From Microlunatus sagamiharensis (GTDB lineage: Bacteria; Actinomycetota; Actinomycetes; Propionibacteriales; Propionibacteriaceae): a stretch of DNA of 64,000 nucleotides. The stretch spans positions 2,294,001-2,358,000 of the forward strand of contig NZ_LT629799.1 in NCBI RefSeq assembly GCF_900105785.1, given 5' to 3'. Positions 34,617-44,849 of this stretch are shown in pieces. The position numbers were made by a program, and so were the translations under genes. How positions within the stretch are numbered: the first letter of the stretch is position 1; each line of letters starts with the position of its first letter. The notes beneath the pieces were generated by a model that worked only from the letters and a program-made list of their open reading frames with translations, was not told the DNA's origin and searched no databases.

Positions 34617-35672
34617 CTAACGCAGCACGAAGCCGGGGACGAGCGCGTCGCGAGGGTCGACGAGGAAGGTGTGCTCGCCGGTCAGGTGCGCGGTCCCGGT
34701 GATCGACGGCACGACCGCGTCGACGCCGTCCACGCTCGTCCGCTCCAGCACGCGGGCGACGAACCTCGACCCGACGATCGAGTCGTGCGTGAGCACCTGG
34801 TCGTCGCGGAGCGCACCCGACGCGGCGAGGGCCGCGACCCGGGAGGCGGTGCCCGAGCCGCAGGGTGAGCGGTCGACCTCGCCGTCGGCGAAGATCGTCA
34901 CGTTGCGCTGGTGCGGGCCCTCGGGCAGGCGGCCGAGGTCCTCGAAGAGGATCGTCCCGTAGATGCCGCTGAGCCGCGGGTCCGGAGCGTGCACAGCAGC
35001 CGGGTGGTCGACGAGCGCCCGCTTGACCTCGCGACCCAGGGCGATGAGCTCGCCGTACGCGGCCGGCTCGACCCGCAGGCCCACGTGGGCGACGTCGAGG
35101 TGGGCGTAGAGCGCGCCCCCGAACGCCACGTCGACCGGCACCGTGCCGTACGCGGTCTCCACCTCGATCCCGGTGGCGACGACGTGGCTGGGGACGTTGA
35201 CGAAGTCGACGCTCTCGACCTGCCCGCCGCGGGTGTGCACGCGGGCGGTGACCCGGCCGGACGGGACGTCGACGACCACGTCGGTGACGCCGTCGTCGGG
35301 CGCCTCGACCCGGCCCGACTCGACGGCCCAAGCCCCGAGCGCGATCGTGCCGTGCCCGCAGGCGGTGGAGAAGCCGTCCTTGTGCCAGAACAGGACACCG
35401 AGGTGCGCGCCGGGGTCGTCCGGCGGCACGAGCAGGCCGCCGTACATGTCGGCGTGCCCGCGCGGCTCGAAGCAGAGCAGCCGGCGCAGCCCGTCGACGT
35501 CGGGGTCCGCGATGGCCCGGGCCCGGCGGTCGGCGACGTCGGCGCCGGGGATCGCGACGGGCGGGTCGACGACGATCCGGAAGGGTTCACCACCGGTGTG
35601 GTAGTCGACCGTCCGCACGCGGCGGAGGTCCGGACGCACGGTCCCGGAGCTCGTCGAAGGGTCAGCAGGCAC
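34617..35672 (-). CDS. Proline racemase/hydroxyproline epimerase family protein
   Basis: A 351-residue enzyme probably racemising or epimerising proline or 4-hydroxyproline. Both catalytic cysteines are present, in FSTACGHGTIALG and SPCGSGTASRV. Dehydratase relatives usually replace one, so racemase or epimerase is favoured. TVDYHTGGEPFRIV is the substrate-binding start. GTG 35672 follows TACCGT and 6 nt, the leaderless arrangement, although it makes the first 12 residues (VPADPSTSSGTV) repeat-encoded. GTG 35639 is the alternative start. A copy B repeat abuts the 3' end. Confidence 0.85.
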   Translation of the reverse strand: MPADPSTSSGTVRPDLRRVRTVDYHTGGEPFRIVVDPPVAIPGADVADRRARAIADPDVDGLRRLLCFEPRGHADMYGGLLVPPDDPGAHLGVLFWHKDGFSTACGHGTIALGAWAVESGRVEAPDDGVTDVVVDVPSGRVTARVHTRGGQVESVDFVNVPSHVVATGIEVETAYGTVPVDVAFGGALYAHLDVAHVGLRVEPAAYGELIALGREVKRALVDHPAAVHAPDPRLSGIYGTILFEDLGRLPEGPHQRNVTIFADGEVDRSPCGSGTASRVAALAASGALRDDQVLTHDSIVGSRFVARVLERTSVDGVDAVVPSITGTAHLTGEHTFLVDPRDALVPGFVLR

Positions 35673-35715
35673 GGGAGCACGGTAGTGGCCGTGCCGCCAG
35701 CCCTTCGACGAGCTC
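35647..35715. repeat. Paired REP-like element with inner hairpin
   Basis: GAGCTCGTCGAAGGG (35647-35661) and its perfect complement CCCTTCGACGAGCTC (35701-35715) form 15-bp arms. Inside, GGCACGG (35668-35674) and CCGTGCC (35689-35695) form a second stem. The unit spans the racemase start codon and its -10 box, so it contributes both promoter and N-terminal codons. CCCTTCGAC is shared with the repeat at 13696. Confidence 0.65.
35679..35684 (-). promoter_or_regulatory. -10-like box (TACCGT) for the racemase gene
   Basis: TACCGT on the minus strand with 6 nt to the GTG at 35672, located in the loop of the REP-like hairpin. Confidence 0.4.
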
Positions 35716-35804
35716 GGGGAGCGTGCGTCGTCGTGCCGGAGGGTCGCCGCGCGAGAGCACGGTGGTGGTCGGGTGGCATGCCCTCCGGCAAGCTCGGGTA
35801 GGGC

Positions 35805-37645
<1,841 letters not shown>

Positions 37646-37664
<19 letters not shown>

Positions 37665-37720
37665 CAGCGAAGGAGAATGAGGGCACGGAGCCCCAGCGCG
37701 CTTGCCACGTCCGTCACCAT
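37646..37720 (-). CDS. leuA leader peptide (24 residues, leucine-rich)
   Basis: ATG 37720 has a strong GGAGG 7 nt upstream. The frame contains five Leu codons in nine residues (LGLRALILL), followed by RCRSEAS and TAA, and ends 67 nt before the leuA ATG. Its stop lies just past segment 1 of the attenuator hairpin. The composition and position mark it as a sensor of leucyl-tRNA supply rather than a functional protein. Confidence 0.75.
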
Positions 37721-37776
37721 AGCCCACCTCCGCGGGCCCGCCAACGGGGCCCGCGGATCTGCTCGCCCGGCGTGGC

Positions 37777-38835
37777 TCAGGCCGGCGTCGCGGCCGTCTC
37801 CTCGGTCAGCAGGGCCTCGGCGTGGTGGCAGGCCGCGCGCGCGATCGGCACGAGTGGCAGCCCGACCGCGTCGGGCCGGCGCAGCAGGGGCACCTCGGCG
37901 GAGCAGCGCTCGTCGGCCAGCCAGCACCGGGGGTGGAAGGTGCAGCCCGTCGGCGGGTCGAGCGGCGAGGGCGGCTCGCCCTTGAGCAGCCGCCGTCGAC
38001 CGAGCCGGCCGCGGTCGGCCACCTCCACCGACGGCGTCGCCGACAGCAGCGCCCGCGTGTAGGGGTGCGTCGGTGCGCTGAACACCGCGTCGGCGGGCCC
38101 GTGCTCGACGACCCGGCCGAGGTACATCACGGCGACCTCGTCGGCCACGTGCTCGACCACGGACAGGTCGTGGGCGATGAAGACCACCGCGACGCCGAGG
38201 GTGCGGCGCAGGTCGTCGATCAGGTTCACGACCTGCGCCTGCACCGACACGTCGAGCGCCGAGACCGGCTCGTCGCAGACGAGCACGTCGGGGTCGAGGG
38301 CGAGCGCCCGGGCCACGCCGATGCGCTGGCGCTGCCCGCCGGAGAACTGGTGGGCGTACCGGTTCATCGCCGCCGGGTCGAGCCCGACGAGCTCGAGCAG
38401 CTCCCCGGCCCGGCTGCGGCGCGAGCGGCGGTCGCCCCGGCGGTTGGCCGCCAGCGGCTCGGTGACGAGGTCGGCGACGCTCATCCGCGGGTCGAGCGAG
38501 CTGTACGGGTCCTGGAAGATCATCTGCACGCCGCGGCGCAGCAGCCGCCGGTCGCGCACACGGAGCCGGGTGACGTCCTCCCCGCGGTAGAGCAGCCGGC
38601 CCCCGTCGGGCGCGTCGAGGCCGACGAGCATCCGCGCGGTCGTCGACTTGCCGCAGCCGGACTCCCCCACGACGCCGAGCACCTCGCCGGGCCGCAGGCT
38701 CAGGCTGACGCCGTCGACGGCGCGCACCCGCTCGGGCCGCAGCACGGAGCCGGCCCGGAAGGTCTTGACCAGGCCCTCGGCCTCCAGGACGGGCTCGCCA
38801 CCCGCCGCACGGACCTCAGCCGACGGTGACGACAT
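37777..38835 (-). CDS. ABC transporter ATP-binding protein (DppF type)
   Basis: A 352-residue cytoplasmic ATPase. It has Walker A GESGCGKS, signature FSGGQRQR, Walker B VLVCDEPVSALDVS and the oligopeptide tail TFHPRCWLADERC. It overlaps the upstream ATPase by 20 bp. It energises the permeases encoded on the opposite strand from 42.9 kb. Confidence 0.92.
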   Translation of the reverse strand: MSSPSAEVRAAGGEPVLEAEGLVKTFRAGSVLRPERVRAVDGVSLSLRPGEVLGVVGESGCGKSTTARMLVGLDAPDGGRLLYRGEDVTRLRVRDRRLLRRGVQMIFQDPYSSLDPRMSVADLVTEPLAANRRGDRRSRRSRAGELLELVGLDPAAMNRYAHQFSGGQRQRIGVARALALDPDVLVCDEPVSALDVSVQAQVVNLIDDLRRTLGVAVVFIAHDLSVVEHVADEVAVMYLGRVVEHGPADAVFSAPTHPYTRALLSATPSVEVADRGRLGRRRLLKGEPPSPLDPPTGCTFHPRCWLADERCSAEVPLLRRPDAVGLPLVPIARAACHHAEALLTEETAATPA

Positions 38836-39841
38836 CGCGGACCTCCTCGACCAGCTCGTCGGAACGGTGGCAGGCGGCGGCCTGCCCGGGCAGGACGGTG
38901 AGCAGGTCCGGCCGCGCCTCGCGGCAGTGCTCCACCGCCAGGCGGCAGCGGGGGTGGAACGAGCACCCCGGCGGCACCGCGGTCGGGCTCGGCGGGGAGC
39001 CGGGGATGGTGAGCAGCCGGTCGCGGCCCGCGCGGCTCGGCACCGAGCGCAGCAGCGCCTCGGTGTACGGGTGCCGCGGCGACGAGAGCACCTCGGTCGT
39101 CGGGCCCGTCTCGACGACCCGGCCGGCGTACATGACCGCGACGCGGTCGGAGGTCTCCATGACCACGCCGAGGTCGTGGGTGATCAGCAGGACCGCCATC
39201 CCGAGCCGGTGGCGCAGGTCATCGAGCAGCTCGAGCACCTGCGCCTGCACGGTCACGTCCAACGCGGTCGTCGGCTCGTCGGCGATCAGCAGCTCCGGCT
39301 CGAGCGCGATCGCCATGGCGATGAGGATGCGCTGTCGCATGCCGCCGGAGAACTGGTGCGGGTGGTCGCGCACGCGCCGGGCCGGTGCCGGGATGCCGAC
39401 CAGGGCGAGCAGCTCGGTCGCCCGGGCCGTCGCCGCGCGCCGACCGACCCCGCGGTGCACCCGGAGGATCTCGGCGATCTGCTCGCCCACGGTCAGGACG
39501 GGGTTGAGCGCGGACAGCGCGTCCTGCATCACCAGGCCGACGCGCTCGCCGCGGATCCGCCGCAGACCGTCCGGCGACAGCCCGAGGACCGGGGTGCCCC
39601 CGACCTCCAGGACGTCGGCCGAGACCTCCGCCCCGGCACCGGCGAGGCCGAGGACGCTGCGGGCGGTCACCGACTTGCCCGAGCCCGACTCGCCGAGCAG
39701 CGCGACCAGCTCGCCCGGGGCCACGTCGAGGTCCACCGAGCGCACGGCCCGAACGAGGCCGTGGTCGGTCGCGAAGTCGACCGAGAGCCCTCGCACGGTC
39801 AGCGCGGGAGCCCCGGGCGTCGGGGACGGGATGGGTGGCAT
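38816..39841 (-). CDS. ABC transporter ATP-binding protein (DppD type)
   Basis: A 341-residue ATPase with Walker A GESGSGKS, signature FSGGMRQR, Walker B LLIADEPTTALDVT and the C-terminal CSFHPRCRLAVEHC. It is divergent from the dipeptidase gene with a 267-bp shared upstream region, so the two arms of the transporter are transcribed apart. Confidence 0.92.
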   Translation of the reverse strand: MPPIPSPTPGAPALTVRGLSVDFATDHGLVRAVRSVDLDVAPGELVALLGESGSGKSVTARSVLGLAGAGAEVSADVLEVGGTPVLGLSPDGLRRIRGERVGLVMQDALSALNPVLTVGEQIAEILRVHRGVGRRAATARATELLALVGIPAPARRVRDHPHQFSGGMRQRILIAMAIALEPELLIADEPTTALDVTVQAQVLELLDDLRHRLGMAVLLITHDLGVVMETSDRVAVMYAGRVVETGPTTEVLSSPRHPYTEALLRSVPSRAGRDRLLTIPGSPPSPTAVPPGCSFHPRCRLAVEHCREARPDLLTVLPGQAAACHRSDELVEEVRDVVTVG

Positions 39842-40108
39842 GCCCCCACCCTCTCACCCAAGACGCGACGAGATCAATCCCTTCACACGGTTGTTACGCC
39901 GGATCGAATCATTGGCGTTGACTTCTGCACCGGTTTCCGAGAGATTGAGGTGCAGAGTCGCCGACTGGGTGTCCTCGAGGAGCCTCCGGACCCCGACCTG
40001 GGACGGCACCCGGCCCCACGTCACCCCGTCAGCACCACCCCGTTGCACCACCCGCTCGCACCACCTTGTCCCGACCCACCCGCACCCACCCGAACCTGGA
40101 GCTGCCCC
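39842..40108. promoter_or_regulatory. Divergent promoter region of the peptide-type ABC module
   Basis: 267 bp between the ATPase genes and the dipeptidase gene, with an AT-richer core at about 39865-39960. TTGACT at about 39919 is a plausible -35 for the rightward operon. No perfect palindrome was found; a binding site for the tandem Lrp regulator would be expected here. Confidence 0.4.
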
Positions 40109-41317
40109 GTGCTCGAACCGGCCAAGCGCTACACCGGCTACACCGCCTACGACTACCTGGAGCCAGGGGTCGACTTCCGCGAGTTCACGTACGCCAAGCA
40201 GGTCGGCCGCGTGCCGGCGTACGAGGGCCTGGACCTGACCACGGAGCAGCAGGAGCGCACGCAGCGCCTGCTGACCAACGAGGTCGTCATCTCGCTGCAC
40301 GACCACGTGCAGGTCTTCCCCGAGGACATGGGCCAGCTGCGCGACCACATCCGCCAGGGCCGCGAACCCACCGGCTACGAGGGCCTGTCGCGCTCCGGCA
40401 TCACCGCGGTCTTCGACAACGGCATGGACGGCACCTGCTGCATCAGCAGCGACGCGGGCTGGAAGTACCAGGACGTGCTGTTCGACCTCGGTGTGCGGAT
40501 GGCCGACCTCGCGCACCAGGACTTCGTGATCAAGGCCGAGACCGTCGCCGACATCGAGTACGCCGCCGAGACCGGGCGCATCGCGCACGTCTTCGCCCTC
40601 GAGGCCGCGACCATGATCGAGAACGAGGTCGAACGCCTCGACGTCCTGTACGGCTTCGGCGTGCGCCAGATGGGCATCGCCTACTCCGAGGCCAACACCC
40701 TCGGCAGCGGCCTCAAGGAGCGCGGCGACGGCGGCCTCACCTACTTCGGCGAGCGTGCGGTGCGCCGGATGAACCAGCTCGGCATCGCCATCGACGTCTC
40801 GCACTCCGGCGACCAGACCTGCCTCGACGTGGCCGCGGCCTCGACGAAGCCGATCTTCATCACCCACGCCGGCGCGCGCGGCCTGTGGCCGACGAACCGC
40901 ATGAAGACCGACGCGACGATCAAGGCCGTCGCGGAGAAGGGCGGCGTGATCGGGATCGAGGCCGCGCCGCACACCACGCTCTCCCCCGACCACCCGCTGC
41001 ACAGCCTCGAGTCGGTCATGGACCACTTCCGCTACTGCGTGGACCTCGTCGGCATCGAGCACGTGAGCTTCGGCCCCGACACCCTCTTCGGCGACCACGT
41101 CGGCCTGCACCACGCCTTCGCGTCGAACCTGTCCATCGGCCAGGCGCACGGCCACGTCGACTACACCGAGGTGCCCTACGTCGACGGGCTCGAGAACCCG
41201 GCCGAGGAGTTCACCAACATCATCGGCTGGCTCGTCGCCCACGACTACTCCGACGACGAGATCCGCATGGTCGTCGGCGGCAACACGATGCGGGTCCTGA
41301 AGGAGGTGTGGGTCTGA
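40109..41317 (+). CDS. Membrane dipeptidase-family (M19) hydrolase
   Basis: A 402-residue metallo-hydrolase that cleaves dipeptides in characterised members. Expected ligand positions are SLHDHVQVF (His64/His66 in place of the usual His-x-Asp), Glu165 in FALEAATM, His232 in IDVSHSGD and His253 in FITHAGARGLWP, with a late Asp in FGPDTLFGD. There is no signal peptide, so it works in the cytoplasm on the imported compound. GTG 40109 has GGAG 7 nt upstream. Its stop overlaps the next ATG (TGATG). Confidence 0.87.
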   Translation: MLEPAKRYTGYTAYDYLEPGVDFREFTYAKQVGRVPAYEGLDLTTEQQERTQRLLTNEVVISLHDHVQVFPEDMGQLRDHIRQGREPTGYEGLSRSGITAVFDNGMDGTCCISSDAGWKYQDVLFDLGVRMADLAHQDFVIKAETVADIEYAAETGRIAHVFALEAATMIENEVERLDVLYGFGVRQMGIAYSEANTLGSGLKERGDGGLTYFGERAVRRMNQLGIAIDVSHSGDQTCLDVAAASTKPIFITHAGARGLWPTNRMKTDATIKAVAEKGGVIGIEAAPHTTLSPDHPLHSLESVMDHFRYCVDLVGIEHVSFGPDTLFGDHVGLHHAFASNLSIGQAHGHVDYTEVPYVDGLENPAEEFTNIIGWLVAHDYSDDEIRMVVGGNTMRVLKEVWV

Positions 41318-42945
41318 TGCGTCCCCGTCCGACGGCCCGGTTCCGGGTCGCGGCCCTCGCGGCGGCGGGTGCCCTGCTCGCGGCCACCGCGGCCTGCGCC
41401 CCGCAGGCGCCGCCGGCGTCCCAGAGCTCGCAGAGCACCGGCGACGCGACGCTGACCATCGCGACGACGACCGACGTCGTCAACTACAACCCGCTGATCG
41501 GCAACAGCCGCAGCGACTACTGGGTCACCAACCTGATGTACCCGCACCTGCTGGGCATCGACGACACCGGCAAGAAGACGGCGTCGCTGGCCACGAAGTG
41601 GGGCTACGTCAGCCCGACCAAGGCCTTCTACGAGATCCGCGACGACATGACCTGGAGCGACGGCGAGAAGCTCACGGCCGAGGACGTCGCCTGGACGCTC
41701 AACGCGGTCAAGAAGGACAAGCCGTCCGGCACCTTCTACGGCCAGCTCGGCAACATGACCAAGGCCGAGGCGGTCTCGCCCACGCGCGTGGAGATGGACC
41801 TGTCGAAGCCGGACTCCTCGATCGTGGAGGAGATCGGCTTCTGGGGCAACGTCGTGCCCGAGCACGTCTTCAGCAAGGCCTCCTCGGTGGCGACCTTCGC
41901 CAACGACGGCAAGGACGGCGGCTGGGTCGGCGCCGGTCCCTACACGCTGACCAAGGTGCAGGTCGGCCAGAGCTACACCCTCGACCGCGTCGCCAGCTAC
42001 CCGCTGGTCGAGGGCGGCAAGCCCAAGGCCGCGCAGGTCGTCTTCCGCGTCTTCCCCGACGTGAACACCGAGATCCTGGCGCTGCAGAGCGGTGAGGTCG
42101 ACGTGATCGCCAACGCCCTGCCGCCGGCGCAGGTCGACACCCTGTCGAAGACGGCGGGGATCACGGTCGCCGAGTCCAAGGGCCTCGGCTACGCGCACAT
42201 GACGTACAACATGAAGCAGGCCGACCTGGCCAAGACCAAGGTCCGCCAGGCCCTCGCCGCGGCGGTCGACTACGGCACCATCCGCTCGGTCGTGCTGCGC
42301 GACCAGGCCGTCTCGACGGGCTCCAGCCCGCTGATGCCGGTGCTGGCCGACTACTACGACCCGTCGATCACCGAGTACGCCTTCGACCCGGCGGCGGCGC
42401 GCACGCTCATGGAGGAGGCGGGCTACACCGCGGACTCCTCGGGCATGTTCCCGCCGACCTTCCGGATGATCTACTCGCTGCAGGACAGCGTCACCTCGCA
42501 GTGGGCGACCCTGGTGAAGGACTCCAGCGCCAAGGCCGGCATCAAGGTCGAGCTGCAGGGCCTGGAGCGCAACACCTACCTCGCCAAGACCGACAAGGGT
42601 GACTTCGACATCTACGCCGGCAACTTCGCGATCATGGACGACCCGGCGACGAACATGACGCTGACCTACCTGCCCGACGGGATCATCAACTACTCCTACG
42701 TCGACGACCCGGCGCTCAACGAGCTGATCACGCAGGCGACCGTGACGCAGGACAAGGCGCAGAAGGTCGACCTCATGCGGCAGGCCGCCAAGATCGTCCG
42801 CGACAACGTGTACGACAACGTGATGTACACGCAGAACCTGTCGTTCGCCTACTCCGACAAGTGGACCGGCTTCGTCTCGCAGCCCAGCGAGCTGTTGTCG
42901 ATCGTCAACCCGGAGTCCCTGGCGAGCGCCACCAAGGTCGGGTAG
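41317..42945 (+). CDS. ABC substrate-binding lipoprotein (SBP_bac_5, peptide type)
   Basis: A 542-residue binding protein. A Sec lipoprotein signal ends LLAATAACAP. Family segments are LTIATTTDVVNYNPLIGN, the EIRDDMTWSDGEKLTAEDV core and WVGAGPYTLTKVQ. It is coupled to the dipeptidase gene by a 1-nt overlap, so the enzyme and the receptor should share their ligand. Confidence 0.93.
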   Translation: MRPRPTARFRVAALAAAGALLAATAACAPQAPPASQSSQSTGDATLTIATTTDVVNYNPLIGNSRSDYWVTNLMYPHLLGIDDTGKKTASLATKWGYVSPTKAFYEIRDDMTWSDGEKLTAEDVAWTLNAVKKDKPSGTFYGQLGNMTKAEAVSPTRVEMDLSKPDSSIVEEIGFWGNVVPEHVFSKASSVATFANDGKDGGWVGAGPYTLTKVQVGQSYTLDRVASYPLVEGGKPKAAQVVFRVFPDVNTEILALQSGEVDVIANALPPAQVDTLSKTAGITVAESKGLGYAHMTYNMKQADLAKTKVRQALAAAVDYGTIRSVVLRDQAVSTGSSPLMPVLADYYDPSITEYAFDPAAARTLMEEAGYTADSSGMFPPTFRMIYSLQDSVTSQWATLVKDSSAKAGIKVELQGLERNTYLAKTDKGDFDIYAGNFAIMDDPATNMTLTYLPDGIINYSYVDDPALNELITQATVTQDKAQKVDLMRQAAKIVRDNVYDNVMYTQNLSFAYSDKWTGFVSQPSELLSIVNPESLASATKVG

Positions 42946-42953
42946 GAGGAGCT

Positions 42954-43916
42954 GTGCCGGTCGTCTGGTTGGTGGGTCGCAAGCTGGTCCGCGCGCTGCT
43001 CACCCTGCTCTTCGCGGTGACGGTCACGTTCCTGCTGCTCCGCCTGCTGCCGGGCGACCCGGCGCTCGCCCTGGCCAGCCCGAACATGACCGAGGAGACC
43101 CGCGCGGCCATCCTCGCCTCGTACGGGCTGGACCGCCCGCTGCTCACGCAGTACGTGCTCTACCTCGGCCAGCTCGTGCAGGGCAACCTCGGGGTGTCGT
43201 TCACGCAGTCGATCCCCGTGGTCGACGTGCTGGCGGCACGCCTGCCCTGGACGCTGCTGCTGACGGGCGCGGCCCTGGTGCTGACGGTGCTCCTCGGGGT
43301 GCCGCTCGGCGTCTGGGCCGCGTCCCGCCGGGGCGGCCTGCTGGACCGGGCGGTGCAGGTGCTCGGCGTCACCGGGCAGTCGGTGTTCGTGCCGAGCGTG
43401 GCGGTGCTGCTGCTCTTCGTCCTCGGGGTCCGGCTCGGCTGGCTCCCGATCGGCGGGGCGTACGACACCGGCGTCTACGGCAACGCGTGGTACCTCAGCG
43501 TGGCCCGGCACCTCGTGCTGCCGGCGCTCTCGCTGACCCTGGTGCAGCTCGGCGCGTACGTGCTCACCATCCGCTCGACGCTGATCGACGCGCTCGGGCA
43601 GGACTACACGACCCTCGCCCGCGCCAACGGCCTCTCGCCGCGACGCGTGCTGTGGAAGCACGCGCTGCGCAACGCCCTGCTGCCGGCCACGACGCTGGTC
43701 GGCCTGCAGCTCGGCTTCCTCGTCGGCGGCGCCGTGCTCACCGAGACCGTCTTCGCCTACCCCGGCATCGGGCGCGGCATCTACGAGGCGGTCACCCAGC
43801 TCGACTACGCGGTGCTCCAGGGCGCCTTCCTGCTGCTGGCCGCGACGGTGGTGGTGGCCAACATGGTCACCGACCTCGTCTACGGCCTGCTCGACCCGAG
43901 GGTGGCCACGCGATGA
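42954..43916 (+). CDS. ABC transporter permease (DppB type)
   Basis: A 320-residue membrane protein with LRLLPGDPALALASPNMTEE near the start and TLARANGLSPRRVLWKHALR as the EAA coupling loop. GTG 42954 follows GGAGGAGCT directly after the binding-protein stop. Confidence 0.92.
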   Translation: MPVVWLVGRKLVRALLTLLFAVTVTFLLLRLLPGDPALALASPNMTEETRAAILASYGLDRPLLTQYVLYLGQLVQGNLGVSFTQSIPVVDVLAARLPWTLLLTGAALVLTVLLGVPLGVWAASRRGGLLDRAVQVLGVTGQSVFVPSVAVLLLFVLGVRLGWLPIGGAYDTGVYGNAWYLSVARHLVLPALSLTLVQLGAYVLTIRSTLIDALGQDYTTLARANGLSPRRVLWKHALRNALLPATTLVGLQLGFLVGGAVLTETVFAYPGIGRGIYEAVTQLDYAVLQGAFLLLAATVVVANMVTDLVYGLLDPRVATR

Positions 43917-44842
43917 CCGAGTCGATCACCAGCGCCGTCGCGCCGCTCGCCGCGCCGGCCCCGCCCGAACGGGCCAGCCGGCCGTCGTCGGCCACCTGGC
44001 TGCACTTCCGTCGCGAGCCGCTCGGGCTCGGCTCGCTGGTCGTCCTGGTCGGTCTCGTGCTGGTCGCCGTGCTGGCGCCGTTGATCACCGACGCGCCGGC
44101 CAGCTACGGGCCGGACGTCCTGGCGGCGCCGGGCGGGGCGCACTGGTTCGGCACCGACAGCCTCGGGCGCGACGTCTTCGCCGAGGTCGTCTGGGGCTCG
44201 CGCCAGAGCCTGCTCGTCGCCGTCGCGGCCTCGGCCATCGCCATCGCCGTGGGCACCGCTGTGGCGGTCGTCGGGGCGTACTTCCGCCGGCTGGACACCC
44301 TCGTCACCGTGGTCGTCGACCTCGTCCTGGCCCTCCCGGTGCTGCCGCTGATGATCCTGGTCGCCGCGCTGGTCGGCCCGAGCACGACGACGATCATCGC
44401 CGTCGTCGCGGCCTTCTCCTGGCCGGAGGTCACCCGCATCGTCCGCTCGCAGGCGCTCACCGTCGTCGGTCTCCCCTACGTGGACGCCGCCCGGCTGATG
44501 ACGACCTCGCCGTGGTGGATCATCAGCCGCCACGTGCTGCCGGCCGTCACCCCGGTCGTCGTCGTCTCGGTCGTCGTCACGGCCTCCCGGGCCGTGCTCT
44601 CGGCCGCCGGACTCGCCTTCCTCGGCCTCGGTGACCCGAACACCTGGTCGTGGGGCCGGATCCTCTACGAGGCCCAGCAGTCCGGCGCCATGTCGAGCGC
44701 CTGGTGGCTCACGCTCTTCCCCTCGCTCGCGATCTTCCTGCTCGTGCTGTCGGCAACGCTCGTCTCGACCGCCTACAACGACGCGCGCAACCCGCAGGCC
44801 CGGCGGGCACGCCGCCGGCCCCGACCCCAGAAGGACCGGTGA
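43913..44842 (+). CDS. ABC transporter permease (DppC type)
   Basis: A 309-residue membrane protein with HWFGTDSLGRDVFAEVVWGS, the coupling loop YVDAARLMTTSPWWIISRHV and FLGLGDPNTWSWG. ATG 43913 overlaps the previous stop (ATGA). Confidence 0.92.
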   Translation: MTESITSAVAPLAAPAPPERASRPSSATWLHFRREPLGLGSLVVLVGLVLVAVLAPLITDAPASYGPDVLAAPGGAHWFGTDSLGRDVFAEVVWGSRQSLLVAVAASAIAIAVGTAVAVVGAYFRRLDTLVTVVVDLVLALPVLPLMILVAALVGPSTTTIIAVVAAFSWPEVTRIVRSQALTVVGLPYVDAARLMTTSPWWIISRHVLPAVTPVVVVSVVVTASRAVLSAAGLAFLGLGDPNTWSWGRILYEAQQSGAMSSAWWLTLFPSLAIFLLVLSATLVSTAYNDARNPQARRARRRPRPQKDR

Positions 44843-44849
44843 GGCCACG

